In this document: one piece after another, positions 35,891 through 44,217 of the stretch
How the letters are laid out: every line of letters starts with the position of its first letter
Position numbering within the stretch: position 1 is the stretch's first letter
Source: Mycolicibacterium gilvum
Lineage (GTDB): Bacteria; Actinomycetota; Actinomycetes; Mycobacteriales; Mycobacteriaceae
Assembly: GCF_900454025.1 (NCBI RefSeq)
Contig: NZ_UGQM01000001.1
Span: 3,286,001 to 3,350,000, forward strand
Direction of reading: 5' to 3'
DNA: 64,000 nucleotides
Position numbers and translations under genes: made by a program
Notes under the pieces: model-generated
Told to the model about the DNA's origin: nothing
The model's database searches: none
What the model saw: only the letters and a program-made list of their open reading frames with translations

Positions 35891-36733
35891 ATGTCGACAG
35901 TAGGGGTGCCGTCCGGCACGATCGCCTATGAAGACACCGGAGGCGACGGACCGGTGATGGTGTTCGGTCACGGGTTGTTGATGGACGGTAGGCAGTGGCG
36001 CAAGGTCCTGCCCCAGCTACCCGAATATCGCTGCATTACACCGACATTGCCGATGGGCGCGCACACCTCGCCGATGCGCCACGACGCCGACCTGACCGAG
36101 ACCGGGATGGCGAACATCCTGGCCGACTTCCTCGACGCGCTGGACCTCGATGACGTGACCCTGGTCCTCAACGACTGGGGCGGCGGCCAGTTCATGATCT
36201 CCGAGGGGCGCGACAAGCGCATCGGCCGCATGGTGCTGGCGTCGGTGACGGCTTTCGACAACTACCCGCCCGAACCGGCGCGTCCCGCCGCGCTGCTGTG
36301 TCGCATGCCCGGTGGAGGCTGGGTGTTGAGCAGGATGCTCGGCACCAGGTTCTTTCGCCACAGCCGGCGCGCCTACGGCGCGATGGCGAAGTCGGGCTTG
36401 CCCGACGAACTGTTCGACGCATGGTTCGCGCCGGCCGTCGAGAACCCGGCGATCCGCCGCGACCTGGTGAAGTTCGCGACCGGCGCGCCACCGCGGGCCC
36501 GACTGCTGGAGATGTCGGAGCAGATGCGGACTTTCGATCGGCCGGTGCTGGTCATCTGGGCGCGCGAAGACCGGATGATGCCCCTCGAGCATGCCGACCG
36601 GCTCGTCGAGCTCTATCCCGACGCCACCAAGATCGTCGTCGACGACTCCTGGACGTTGATCCCGGAGGACCAACCCGCCGCGATGGCGCAGGCGCTGCGG
36701 GACTTCGTCAGTCTGTCGCCCCGAGAATCTTGA
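35891..36733 (+). CDS. alpha/beta hydrolase, haloalkane dehalogenase-like subgroup
   Basis: A 280-residue protein following AGGAGG. VMVFGHGLLMDGRQW is the oxyanion region. LVLNDWGGGQFMIS puts Asp95 at the nucleophile position, as in haloalkane dehalogenases and related enzymes, instead of Ser. VIWAREDRMMPLEHADRL gives the acid. The position of the usual catalytic His (DDSWTLIPEDQPAAMAQAL) lacks a His, so hydrolysis by the standard mechanism is doubtful, although this variant is recurrent in actinobacteria. It is probably controlled by the divergent TetR. Its end overlaps the convergent FKBP gene by 26 bp. Confidence 0.82.
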   Translation: MSTVGVPSGTIAYEDTGGDGPVMVFGHGLLMDGRQWRKVLPQLPEYRCITPTLPMGAHTSPMRHDADLTETGMANILADFLDALDLDDVTLVLNDWGGGQFMISEGRDKRIGRMVLASVTAFDNYPPEPARPAALLCRMPGGGWVLSRMLGTRFFRHSRRAYGAMAKSGLPDELFDAWFAPAVENPAIRRDLVKFATGAPPRARLLEMSEQMRTFDRPVLVIWAREDRMMPLEHADRLVELYPDATKIVVDDSWTLIPEDQPAAMAQALRDFVSLSPRES

Positions 36734-37286
36734 TCGCGAAGATCAGGGAGTCCCCGGGCAGGATTCCGGCACCCGGCTGCCCCTGCGGATAGCCGTCGGC
36801 AGACGTCATCGCGACCGCGACGGTCGAACCCACGTTCTGTCCGGCGATGGCTTTCTGGAAGCCCGGGATGACGCCGTCGAGCGGGAAGTCCACGGGGGCC
36901 CCGCGCTGGTAGCTGCTGTCGAAAATCGATCCATCGCGCCCGTTCACGCCCTGGTAGCAGACGGACACGGTGGCGGTGGGGGAGACCACGGGACCGTCGC
37001 CGGCCTGCAGCGTGCTCACCTGCGTCTCGGCCACGGTGAACGGCGACTCGACCCTGACCAGTGGCGCAGCGGTGTCGGTGGACCCGGTGACCGCGACGCT
37101 TCCCGTCGTTCCGGGCAGCGTCCACTCCGGGGCGGCATCGCTGTCCGGCAGCGCAGTCGGGCACGCGGAGGCGGCGGGCGCGGGCGGTTGGGCATCCGAG
37201 GACGGGACGACTCCGGAACCACAGGCGGTCAGAGCGAGCGCGCCGGCTGCGAGCGCGACGGAAGAGGACAGGCGTAGGGACTTCAT
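36708..37286 (-). CDS. FKBP-type peptidyl-prolyl isomerase lipoprotein
   Basis: A 192-residue protein. LAAGALALTACGSG is a lipobox with Cys22 as the lipidated residue, so it should be anchored outside the membrane. The C-terminal FKBP domain (about 90-192) has VSVCYQGVNGRDGSIFDSSYQRGAPVDFPLDGVIPGFQKAIAGQNVGSTVAVAM and PGDSLIFAIKILG, with the usual aromatic pocket partly kept. It likely helps fold exported proteins. The ATG at 37286 is preferred over an upstream start because it gives the lipoprotein signal directly. Confidence 0.87.
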   Translation of the reverse strand: MKSLRLSSSVALAAGALALTACGSGVVPSSDAQPPAPAASACPTALPDSDAAPEWTLPGTTGSVAVTGSTDTAAPLVRVESPFTVAETQVSTLQAGDGPVVSPTATVSVCYQGVNGRDGSIFDSSYQRGAPVDFPLDGVIPGFQKAIAGQNVGSTVAVAMTSADGYPQGQPGAGILPGDSLIFAIKILGATD

Positions 37287-37341
37287 CGACGCCACGCTAC
37301 CGATCCGTGGACCGGGAGTGGCAGCGGGCACACGCGGTACA

Positions 37342-37365
37342 ACATATTCCTTGACAGGAATATGT
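37342..37365. promoter_or_regulatory. perfect dyad operator upstream of the ArsR gene
   Basis: ACATATTCCT and AGGAATATGT flank a TGAC spacer: 10-bp perfect arms, AT-rich in a GC-rich genome. It lies 21 bp before the ArsR start and overlaps the likely promoter (TTGACA runs from the last arm base into the spacer). This is a strong candidate autoregulatory site. Confidence 0.75.
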
Positions 37366-37386
37366 CAGGCATCTAGGTTCGGCGGT

Positions 37387-37707
37387 ATGCAGTCGTCGGT
37401 CTTCGCGGCACTCGGTGAGCCGAGCCGTCTCCGCATGGTCGAACTGCTGCGTACCGGCCCGCTGTCGGTAGGGGAGATCGCCGAGAAGCTCGAGATCCGC
37501 CAACCCCAGGTGAGCAAACACCTTCGGGTTCTTGGGGATTCGGGCATCGTCAGCGTTGAGGCGTTGGCCCGCAAGCGGATCTACCACCTCATCCCCGAAC
37601 CGTTTGAACAGATCGCCCAGTGGACCGAGTCCTTCGAGACGCTGTGGGAGGTCCGCATGGATTCCCTCGGCACATTCCTCGACTCCATCACTGATGACAA
37701 CGACTGA
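37387..37707 (+). CDS. ArsR family transcriptional regulator (SdpR-like)
   Basis: A 106-residue winged-helix repressor: FAALGEPSRLRMVELLRTGPLSVGEIAEKLEIRQPQVSKHLRVLGDSGIVSVEALARKRIYHL. No metal-binding Cys motif (CVC) is present, so it belongs to the non-metal group often paired with SRPBCC genes. It is followed 12 bp later by an SRPBCC gene, with a second one further on, and preceded by a perfect dyad. The ATG at 37387 is used; the longer frame upstream covers the FKBP gene on the other strand. Confidence 0.9.
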   Translation: MQSSVFAALGEPSRLRMVELLRTGPLSVGEIAEKLEIRQPQVSKHLRVLGDSGIVSVEALARKRIYHLIPEPFEQIAQWTESFETLWEVRMDSLGTFLDSITDDND

Positions 37708-37719
37708 TCGGAGATTGTC

Positions 37720-38208
37720 GTGCTCCTGCAACTGCTGAAGCCCAAGAAGCTCAACTTCGAGCGGACCTACCCCGCACCGATCGACACGGTGTGGCGCGCG
37801 TGGACGGATCCCGAAATGCTGCGGCAGTGGTGGGGACCGGAGAAGACGCTGGTCCCCGAGTGCCGAGTCGACCTGCGTGTCGGTGGCGAGATCTACATCG
37901 TCATGGAGGCCGGCGCGGAGATGGGCAAGTACCAGGGCACACGCTGGCCCATGGCAGGCACCTTCACCCGCGTCGAGGCGACGTCGGGCCTGACCTATGA
38001 CGCGCGTTCGTGGACAGTGGGCGAAGAAGAGGGCTCCACCATCCACCACACCAACGACGTCACCCTGAGCGAATCGGACGGCACGACGACGGTGCGGCTG
38101 CACGTCACGATCACCAAGATCGGGCCCAAGGCGAAGCTGGCGGCCTTCGGCATGAAGTGGGGTTACAAGGCGCAGCTCGACAAGCTCGACAAGCTCCTCG
38201 CGCAGTAA
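37720..38208 (+). CDS. SRPBCC (AHSA1-like) domain protein
   Basis: A 162-residue START/Bet v1-like protein. LNFERTYPAPIDTVWRAWTDPEMLRQWWGPEKTLVPECRVDLRVGGEIYIVM is the AHSA1 signature, with the C-terminal helix LAAFGMKWGYKAQLDKLDKLLAQ closing the hydrophobic cavity. The family binds lipids or other small ligands or aids Hsp90-like chaperones. The GTG at 37720 lies 12 bp after the ArsR stop, so these two genes form one transcript under the ArsR dyad. Confidence 0.9.
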   Translation: MLLQLLKPKKLNFERTYPAPIDTVWRAWTDPEMLRQWWGPEKTLVPECRVDLRVGGEIYIVMEAGAEMGKYQGTRWPMAGTFTRVEATSGLTYDARSWTVGEEEGSTIHHTNDVTLSESDGTTTVRLHVTITKIGPKAKLAAFGMKWGYKAQLDKLDKLLAQ

Positions 38209-38271
38209 CCGCACACGACGTCGGGGGGCGACGACGTTGCCGGATCAGGGAAGCTTCGGCACTGTGGAGGG

Positions 38272-38736
38272 ATGAGCGACGAAACGAAGGTCACTGTCGA
38301 ACGAACCATCACCGCCCCCGTCGATGCCATCTTCGATGTGCTGTCCAATCCCGAGCGCCACCAGGAGCTCGACGGATCGGGTTTCGTGCGCAGCGTCGAT
38401 CACGCCGATCGCATCCAGAAGGTCGGTGAGGTGTTCACGATGAACATGCAGGGCGACCACATGGGCGGTGAGTACAAGACCGACAACCATGTGACGGGTT
38501 ACGCGAAGGACAAGCTGCTCGCCTGGCAGACGGCGCCTGCGGGCACCGAACCTCCGGGCTGGGAGTGGTTGTGGGAGCTGGAGTCTCAGGGTCCTGGCGA
38601 GACGCTGGTGCGCCACACCTATGACTGGTCGAAGGTGACCGACAAGAAGCTTCTCGAAAAGGTGAAGTTCCCGCTGGTCAGCAAGGACCAGCTGTCCGAC
38701 ACGCTCGCCCGGTTGGCTGCCGCGGTCTCGTCCTGA
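38272..38736 (+). CDS. SRPBCC family protein
   Basis: A 154-residue Bet v1-like protein: VERTITAPVDAIFDVLSNPERHQELDGSGFVRSVDHADRIQKVGEVFTMNMQGDHMGGEYKTDNHVTGY and C-terminal WLWELESQGPGETLVRHTYDWSKVTDKKLLEKVKFPLVSKDQL. This is the common mycobacterial polyketide-cyclase-like type with unknown ligand. It lies 63 bp after the AHSA1-like gene on the same strand, so it may be part of the ArsR-controlled unit. Confidence 0.87.
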   Translation: MSDETKVTVERTITAPVDAIFDVLSNPERHQELDGSGFVRSVDHADRIQKVGEVFTMNMQGDHMGGEYKTDNHVTGYAKDKLLAWQTAPAGTEPPGWEWLWELESQGPGETLVRHTYDWSKVTDKKLLEKVKFPLVSKDQLSDTLARLAAAVSS

Positions 38737-38756
38737 CGGGGCCGGCCCGTCGCCGA

Positions 38757-39323
38757 TCAGTCGCGTCGGGCTTCGTAGCGCAGTAGGACCGTGCCGCCGG
38801 GGAAGGTGCGATTCTCCAGCAGTCGCAACGAGATCCACGACGGCAGATTCGGGAAGAACGGGAGTCCGCCGCCGACGGCGACGGGCGAGACGACGATGCG
38901 GTATTCGTCGACGAGCCCGGCTTGCACGATCGGCGCGGCCAGGGTCGCACCCGCCACCTCGAGCTGACCGCCGGTCTCGGCCTTCAGCTTCGTGACGACC
39001 TCCACCGGGTCGCCGCGTTCCAGCCGGGAGTTCCAGTCGACGGACTCCAGGGTGCGCGAGAACACGACCTTGGGCATGTCACGCCAGATGCGGGCGAAAT
39101 CGACGATCAGCGGGGTGGCGTCCGGGTCCTCGTCGGCGGTCGGCCAGTAGTCCGACATCAGGTCATAGAGCCGTCGCCCGTAGAACGCCAGGGCGGTATC
39201 CCGTTCGAAATCGTTCCAATACTGGTGAACTTCATCGTTCGGATCCGACCAGTCGATGCTGCCTCGGGCGTCGGCGATGTACCCGTCGACCGACACGTTG
39301 AAGCCATAGATGAGTTTTCCCAT
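38757..39323 (-). CDS. dihydrofolate reductase/RibD C-terminal domain family protein
   Basis: A 188-residue protein: KLIYGFNVSVDGYIADARGSIDW start, FYGRRLYDLMSDYWPTADED, PKVVFSRTLESVDWNSRL, GGQLEVAGATLAAPIVQAGLVDEYRIVVSPVAVGGGLPFF. These are the NADPH-fold landmarks of the RibD C-terminal/DHFR-like family (YyaP/YwjB type). It probably is a reductase with unknown substrate. The ATG at 39323 fits the family start. It converges on the SRPBCC gene. Confidence 0.87.
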   Translation of the reverse strand: MGKLIYGFNVSVDGYIADARGSIDWSDPNDEVHQYWNDFERDTALAFYGRRLYDLMSDYWPTADEDPDATPLIVDFARIWRDMPKVVFSRTLESVDWNSRLERGDPVEVVTKLKAETGGQLEVAGATLAAPIVQAGLVDEYRIVVSPVAVGGGLPFFPNLPSWISLRLLENRTFPGGTVLLRYEARRD

Positions 39324-39401
39324 GCTCTTCAGACTGCCGCGGCGAGCGGCACTCATCGCGACGCCGCGCGAGCGAGGGGGAGTGCTTCCCGACAGGATCC
39401 G

Positions 39402-39551
39402 TCAGTCGTCGCTTTCTTCCTCGCGGCGGCGCGCCGCCTCGATCACCTCGGGCGGGGCCGGCTTCTGGAGCCAGGCCCGCATCCGCATCAGTCCGCCGGC
39501 AAGCGTGCCGACGGCGAGCACGGCGATGAGGATCCAGAACGCAGTGGACAT
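39402..39551 (-). CDS. very small single-helix membrane protein (49 aa)
   Basis: The frame MSTAFWILIAVLAVGTLAGG followed by MRMRAWLQKPAPPEVIEAARRREEESDD has one N-terminal transmembrane helix (about residues 4-22) and a charged cytoplasmic tail. Codon third positions are G/C-rich and the layout is that of a genuine mini-protein rather than a random frame. It lies between the GMC oxidoreductase gene and the RibD-like gene, on the same strand. Function unknown. Confidence 0.55.
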   Translation of the reverse strand: MSTAFWILIAVLAVGTLAGGLMRMRAWLQKPAPPEVIEAARRREEESDD

Positions 39552-39614
39552 AGGTCAATTGTCCGCCTGCGGTCAACCACCGGTGCGTGAGACCGCGCGC
39601 CCGATACCGGAAAC

Positions 39615-41291
39615 TCAGTGCAGGATGGCCCGCGCCGCACGCTCGGCGATCAGCATCACAGGGGCGTTGGTGTTGCCGGAGGTGATCGTGGGCATCGCCG
39701 ACGCGTCGACGACTCGAAGGCCGGCGACGCGAAAAACGCGACAGTCGGTGTCGAGGACCGTGGTGGCCGACCGCGGCAGACCGCGCGCGTCAAAAGCGCC
39801 CATCGCGCAGGTCCCCACGGGGTGAAAGATGGTCGTCCCCAGTTCCCGGGCCGCGGCCTGCAGGTCGTCGTCGCTCACCAGATGCGGGCCGGGAAGCATC
39901 TCTTCCGGGCGGTAGCGGGCCAGCACAGGTGACGCCATGATCTTTCGCGTCATCCGGAGGCCGCGCACGGCGATGTCGCGGTCGGCGTCCGTGGACAGGT
40001 AGTTGCAGAAGATCTTCGGGTGGGTCAGCGGATCTGCGTCCGCCAGACGCACATGGCCTCGCGAGGTGGGTCGCAGATTGCAGACCGACGGCGTGATGGC
40101 TCCGTACGGGTGCAGGGGTTCGCCGAACTTCGTCAGAGACAACGGCTGCACATGCCATTCCAGATCAGGGCTGGCCAGGACGGGGTCGCTCTTGGCGAAT
40201 GCCCCCAGCGTGGACGGCGGCATCGTCAGGGGTCCCGAACGCAGCAGGAGATACTGAATTCCCATGCCCGCCCGGGTGATCCAGTTGCGGTACAGGGTGT
40301 TGACGGTGCGCGCGCCCCGGACGCGGTAGACGGTACGCAGCTGCAGATGGTCCTGGAGGTTCTCACCGACCCCGGGTAGATCCACGGTCACCGGCACGTC
40401 GTGCCGGGCCAGCAGCTCGGCCGGGCCGAGACCCGACACCTGCATCAGGTGCGGGGAACCGATGGCTCCTGCGCTCAGGATCACCTCCCGACGCGCTCGG
40501 ACGTCGACGATCTGTCCGTCTTTGAGCACGCGGAGGCCGGTGGCGCGGTGCGTTGCGGTGGTCCAGGCACCGCAACGCTGATCGTCGCGAACCTGGTCGT
40601 CGGTCAACAGCCGCAGAGCCTGGGTCTGCGTGTAGACGGTGAGATTCGGGCGGTGGGCGACAGGGTGCAGAAAGGCGTCGGCCATCGACCATCGCCGGCC
40701 CCGGCGTTGATTGACGTGGAAGTAGGCGCTGCCGGAGTTGTCGCCGCGGTTGAACTCGTCGATCGGCGCGATGCCCGATTCCGCAGCGGCGGCCTGCCAG
40801 GCGTCCAGGATCTTCCAGCGCACCCGCGGCCGCTCGACCCGGATCTCACCGCGCGCGCCGTGCCAGTCGTCGGCTCCGCCGAAGTAGTCCTCCAGATCCT
40901 TGTAGATCGCGAGTGTGTCGCCCGGACGGTCCGGGCCACCCCAGAGCCACCGCTCGTCACCGGTGGCCTGCGCCCACAGTTCGTAATCGCTGGCTTGGCC
41001 ACGCATGTGGATCATCGCGTTGATCGACGAGCTGCCGCCCACGACGCGCCCGCGCGCGTAGAGGATGCTGCGGCCGGCGAGACCGGGGTCGGGCTCGGTG
41101 GTGTAGCACCAGTCGGTGCGAGGGTTGGCAATCGTGTACAGGTAACCGACCGGCACCTTGATCCAGAACCAGTCGTCCTTACCGCCGGCTTCGATCAGGA
41201 GCACCCGGTGATCGGGGTCGGCGCTGAGCCGGTTGGCGAGCAGGCAGCCTGCGCTGCCTGCACCCACGATGATGTAGTCGTATTCGGGCAC
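39615..41291 (-). CDS. GMC family FAD-dependent oxidoreductase (choline dehydrogenase-like)
   Basis: A 558-residue flavoprotein. The FAD-binding start YDYIIVGAGSAGCLLANRL with LLIEAGG, the first GMC signature (YARGRVVGGSSSINAMIHMRG), the second signature (LSAGAIGSPHLMQVSGLGP) and the C-terminal catalytic His region (FHPVGTCAMG...LRVVDASAMPTITSGNTNAPVMLIAERAA) are complete. The family oxidises alcohols, including choline, polyethylene glycol and others; the length and motifs fit the alcohol/choline dehydrogenase group without deciding the substrate. ATG at 41291. Confidence 0.93.
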   Translation of the reverse strand: MPEYDYIIVGAGSAGCLLANRLSADPDHRVLLIEAGGKDDWFWIKVPVGYLYTIANPRTDWCYTTEPDPGLAGRSILYARGRVVGGSSSINAMIHMRGQASDYELWAQATGDERWLWGGPDRPGDTLAIYKDLEDYFGGADDWHGARGEIRVERPRVRWKILDAWQAAAAESGIAPIDEFNRGDNSGSAYFHVNQRRGRRWSMADAFLHPVAHRPNLTVYTQTQALRLLTDDQVRDDQRCGAWTTATHRATGLRVLKDGQIVDVRARREVILSAGAIGSPHLMQVSGLGPAELLARHDVPVTVDLPGVGENLQDHLQLRTVYRVRGARTVNTLYRNWITRAGMGIQYLLLRSGPLTMPPSTLGAFAKSDPVLASPDLEWHVQPLSLTKFGEPLHPYGAITPSVCNLRPTSRGHVRLADADPLTHPKIFCNYLSTDADRDIAVRGLRMTRKIMASPVLARYRPEEMLPGPHLVSDDDLQAAARELGTTIFHPVGTCAMGAFDARGLPRSATTVLDTDCRVFRVAGLRVVDASAMPTITSGNTNAPVMLIAERAARAILH

Positions 41292-41327
41292 AGGGCCAGT
41301 GTGCGCGATGACAGGACTGCAGCCCTA

Positions 41328-42239
41328 TCAGATGCCGAGGACGTCGCGGGCGCGATCTATTTCGTCGGGATCGGCGGTTGTCGGGATGAGCCTGAGCTCG
41401 TCGAGGCCCGCTTCGCGCGCGCCGTTCACAGCCGTGAGGAGCGCAGACGGCCCGAAGTTGAGCATGCCTGTGGTCGCATCCGTGAGGTAGGAGCCGGCCG
41501 GTCCGGTGGCGACGACTTCCTGGTCCCAGAACTCTCGTACATGGTCTCGGAGCTGGGTCTCCGGGTCTGGACCGAGCGCAAACCAGATCGGGGTGGAGAA
41601 GTGCGGTTTGTCCGTCCTGCCGGCTGCCTGCCAAGCCTGCGCCACGCGCTCACGCTGTGCAGCCAAATTCTCGGCATCGAAGTGGAGTGAGTTCGCCGGA
41701 TCACTCACGCCGACAGCCCATTTCGCGGCCCGCGCGAGCGCCTTCGGCCCGACCACGCCGGCGAGGAGAGGGATACCCGCAGCCTGCACCGGCGTGGGCC
41801 CTACGGGGTGGTGTCCTTCGACGGGGGGCTCCTGTGCCCACACCTTGCGCATCGTCGCGACCGCGGCGTCCATGCGCTGACGTTTCCGGTCGGTCGGACT
41901 GCCTGCCGCGACGTAGTCCTCATCCCAGGCGCCGATGCCCACTCCGAGCGTCAGGCGCCCTCCGGACAGCACGTCGATGGTTGCCATGTCTTTGGCGAAC
42001 ATGACCGGGTTCCGCATCGGGAGTGTGACGACATCGGTCCACAGGCGCACGCGCTCGGTCACCGCTGCCGCGGCGGCGAGTTGCGGGACCACTGACCAAC
42101 TGTGTGGATAGAGCAGTCGTTCGTAGGTGACGAGTCCGTCCCACGGCCCTTCGTCGATCTTCCGGTACCAGGCAAGTTCCGTCTCGCGCCCGTGCGGAAA
42201 GAGGGTCGGCAGTCCCATACTGATGTGCACCAGGTTCAC
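41328..42239 (-). CDS. LLM-class F420-dependent oxidoreductase
   Basis: About 303 residues in a TIM-barrel LLM pattern: GLPTLFPHGRETELAWYRKIDEGPWDGLVTYERLLYPHSWSVVPQLAAAAAVTERVRLWTDVVTLPMRNPVMFAKDMATIDVLSGGRLTLGVGIGAWDEDY. The GTG at 42239 is chosen because AAAGGG lies correctly upstream; the longer frame to 42419 overlaps the YaeQ gene end and is unlike the family. It is likely F420-linked, with an unknown substrate. It is on the same strand as the GMC gene (36-bp gap), so an oxidation pathway may be shared. Confidence 0.82.
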   Translation of the reverse strand: MNLVHISMGLPTLFPHGRETELAWYRKIDEGPWDGLVTYERLLYPHSWSVVPQLAAAAAVTERVRLWTDVVTLPMRNPVMFAKDMATIDVLSGGRLTLGVGIGAWDEDYVAAGSPTDRKRQRMDAAVATMRKVWAQEPPVEGHHPVGPTPVQAAGIPLLAGVVGPKALARAAKWAVGVSDPANSLHFDAENLAAQRERVAQAWQAAGRTDKPHFSTPIWFALGPDPETQLRDHVREFWDQEVVATGPAGSYLTDATTGMLNFGPSALLTAVNGAREAGLDELRLIPTTADPDEIDRARDVLGI

Positions 42240-42415
42240 ATCCCTTTCTCGGGTGAACGTAACCCCGCCCTTGATCCCAAGTTCATCAGACGTATTCGCC
42301 GAGCCGTGACCGACGGACCACCCAGTGGGAAACGGTGACTCGCGCGGGGGGTAGACGCTGCGGGGCACCTGCTCGTCTGCTGCGGATGCGGCGCTGACGG
42401 GCGGTGCTCCGGCGT

Positions 42416-42967
42416 TCACTCCAGAGTCTCAGGCGTGAACGTGGCGTCACTACCACCCACGGTCATCGTCACCTGACCTTCCATCACCATCACCTGAGCC
42501 GACACCCGTCGATCGACGGCCTGGGCCAGTTGCTGCATCGGTGCGTGGGGTATCTGCAGCACAGACAGATTCGGCAGCTTGGCCACTTTGGGCCCCACGG
42601 TGCGCCACCATGTGGCCACGCCGGCGGCGAAGGGGAACAGCAGTACCTGGTCGGCCTGGCCGGCCGCTTTGCCCAATGCCCGTTCATCGGGCTGGCCGAC
42701 GCTGATCCACTCCAGGATCCGGCCCGTGTAGTCCGCGAGCCGCAAGTCCGGTACGCCCGGGGTGGACAGGCCCGCCCCGAACGCCAACTCACCGTCGACT
42801 TCGTCGAGCCGGTGGGCGCGCAATCCAAATGCCAGCAATCGCACCACCATCCGCTCGTCGGTCTCGCTCGGATGACGGGCCACGGTCAGCGCGTGGTCGG
42901 AGTAGTAACCGTGATCGACATCGGAGATGCCGAGTTCGACTTTGAACACCGTCGCAGAAAGGGCCAC
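42416..42967 (-). CDS. yaeQ: YaeQ family protein
   Basis: A 183-residue protein with the family start MALSATVFKVELGISDVDHGYYSDHALTVARHPSETDERMVVRLLAFGLRAH and the conserved FGAGLSTPGVPDLRLADYTGRILEWISVGQPDERALGKAAGQADQVLLFPF core. Structures of YaeQ show a PD-(D/E)XK-nuclease-like fold; here Asp and Glu in PDLRLADY and LEWISVGQPD fit that site. A transcription or nuclease role is proposed in the literature but not settled. It lies on the minus strand between two reductase-type genes. Confidence 0.9.
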   Translation of the reverse strand: MALSATVFKVELGISDVDHGYYSDHALTVARHPSETDERMVVRLLAFGLRAHRLDEVDGELAFGAGLSTPGVPDLRLADYTGRILEWISVGQPDERALGKAAGQADQVLLFPFAAGVATWWRTVGPKVAKLPNLSVLQIPHAPMQQLAQAVDRRVSAQVMVMEGQVTMTVGGSDATFTPETLE

Positions 42968-43086
42968 GTCGAACCTCTCTGATTCGCCTGATGAACTCCG
43001 CGTAGCTTACTGGCAACGTGGCGTTCGATCCGTCAGCGGCCGGCGCAGTCGTCGATGGTTCGCGGAGGCACCGCGTGCTCCACAGC

Positions 43087-44148
43087 TCAGCCAATCGGTG
43101 CGTTGCGGCGCTCACTTTCCCAGGGTTCTGCGGGGGCGCACGGTAGCCCTACGTCCTGCAGCGTCAGGATGCCTGCGGGTGCCGCAGCTACGTTGTGGGC
43201 TGCGTTGACCGCCGGCATCGCGGTCATGGTGTCCCATTCGTGGTTGCCCCAGTGTTCCGGGGGAACGAACCGAATACGGGTCTGCACCTCCGGCTCGCCG
43301 GCAATGACGACGTGGTAGTGGTCGTCGTCGAACACCCAGCCGCCGTTGAGTTTGTCGGTCAGGTACCACGCCACGCGCGACTCGATGACCGTCTTGCCCT
43401 TGACTTTTGCGTTCCATCCGCCACGGATTGCCGCGATGGTGTCCTTCTCCATGCAGAACCACCCGAGATCGACTCTCTCCGAGGCCGTCTGATGCTCGAC
43501 GACGAACTCCATCTCATCCACGTCGAACCCGAGAGCTAACGCCATACGCTGGACCGACTCGGCGAAAGTGGTGAATCCGAACTCGGCCAGACCGGCGACT
43601 TCAGGCGTCACCTCGGGCTGTCCCATCCCCAGCGCCTGCCACGTTTCCGCCGACTCGTAGACGGAGACATCTGCCGATTCGACTATCGACACCTTCTGCA
43701 CATCTCGGCACACGGCGGTCATCGCCGTCACCATGGTGTTGATCCAGCCGGGGTTGACGCCGGTGATGTACAGCGAGCTGTTCCCTCGTTCACATGCCGC
43801 GGCGAGCTTATCTCTTGTCTCGCCTTGGATTCCGCCGACGTTGAGGAACAGGTTCGTGCTGATGACGTCAAGGCCGCTCTCCAGCAACCGAACCGCGTGG
43901 TCCAGGTCGGCCATGAACGGCGTGTAGAGGACGGTGTCGGCGTTCAACGCGATGAGCGCGTCGATGTCCGTCGTGGCACGCACACCGGTTTCCGGCCTGC
44001 CGCACAGCGGTCCGGCGTCGGCGCCCGCTTTCTCGGCCGAGTAGGCGTAGACCCCGACCAGTTCGAGCCGGGGGTCATCCAGGATCCCTCGCATGCTCAG
44101 CTTGCCGACCTTGCCTGTGGTCCATTGGATGACGCGCAGCTTTTTCAC
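43087..44148 (-). CDS. dihydrodipicolinate reductase-like NAD(P)-dependent dehydrogenase
   Basis: A 353-residue protein: the NAD(P) fold VIQWTTGKVGKLSMRGILDDPRLELVGVYAYSAEKAGADAG with the WTTGKVG loop, then VLYTPFMADLDHAVRLLESGLDVISTN and GVNPGWINTMVTAM. This is the mycobacterial group annotated as dihydrodipicolinate reductase N-terminal domain or 2,4-diaminopentanoate dehydrogenase-like, usually in catabolic settings. The GTG at 44148 follows GAGGA. A divergent TetR gene starts 69 bp away and may regulate it. Confidence 0.85.
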   Translation of the reverse strand: MKKLRVIQWTTGKVGKLSMRGILDDPRLELVGVYAYSAEKAGADAGPLCGRPETGVRATTDIDALIALNADTVLYTPFMADLDHAVRLLESGLDVISTNLFLNVGGIQGETRDKLAAACERGNSSLYITGVNPGWINTMVTAMTAVCRDVQKVSIVESADVSVYESAETWQALGMGQPEVTPEVAGLAEFGFTTFAESVQRMALALGFDVDEMEFVVEHQTASERVDLGWFCMEKDTIAAIRGGWNAKVKGKTVIESRVAWYLTDKLNGGWVFDDDHYHVVIAGEPEVQTRIRFVPPEHWGNHEWDTMTAMPAVNAAHNVAAAPAGILTLQDVGLPCAPAEPWESERRNAPIG

Positions 44149-44217
44149 CGGAATCCTCACTCGATGTTTCGGCACAGCTTGTGCCGTTAATGGGAATGTA
44201 CCGCTTAAGCTGACGGG

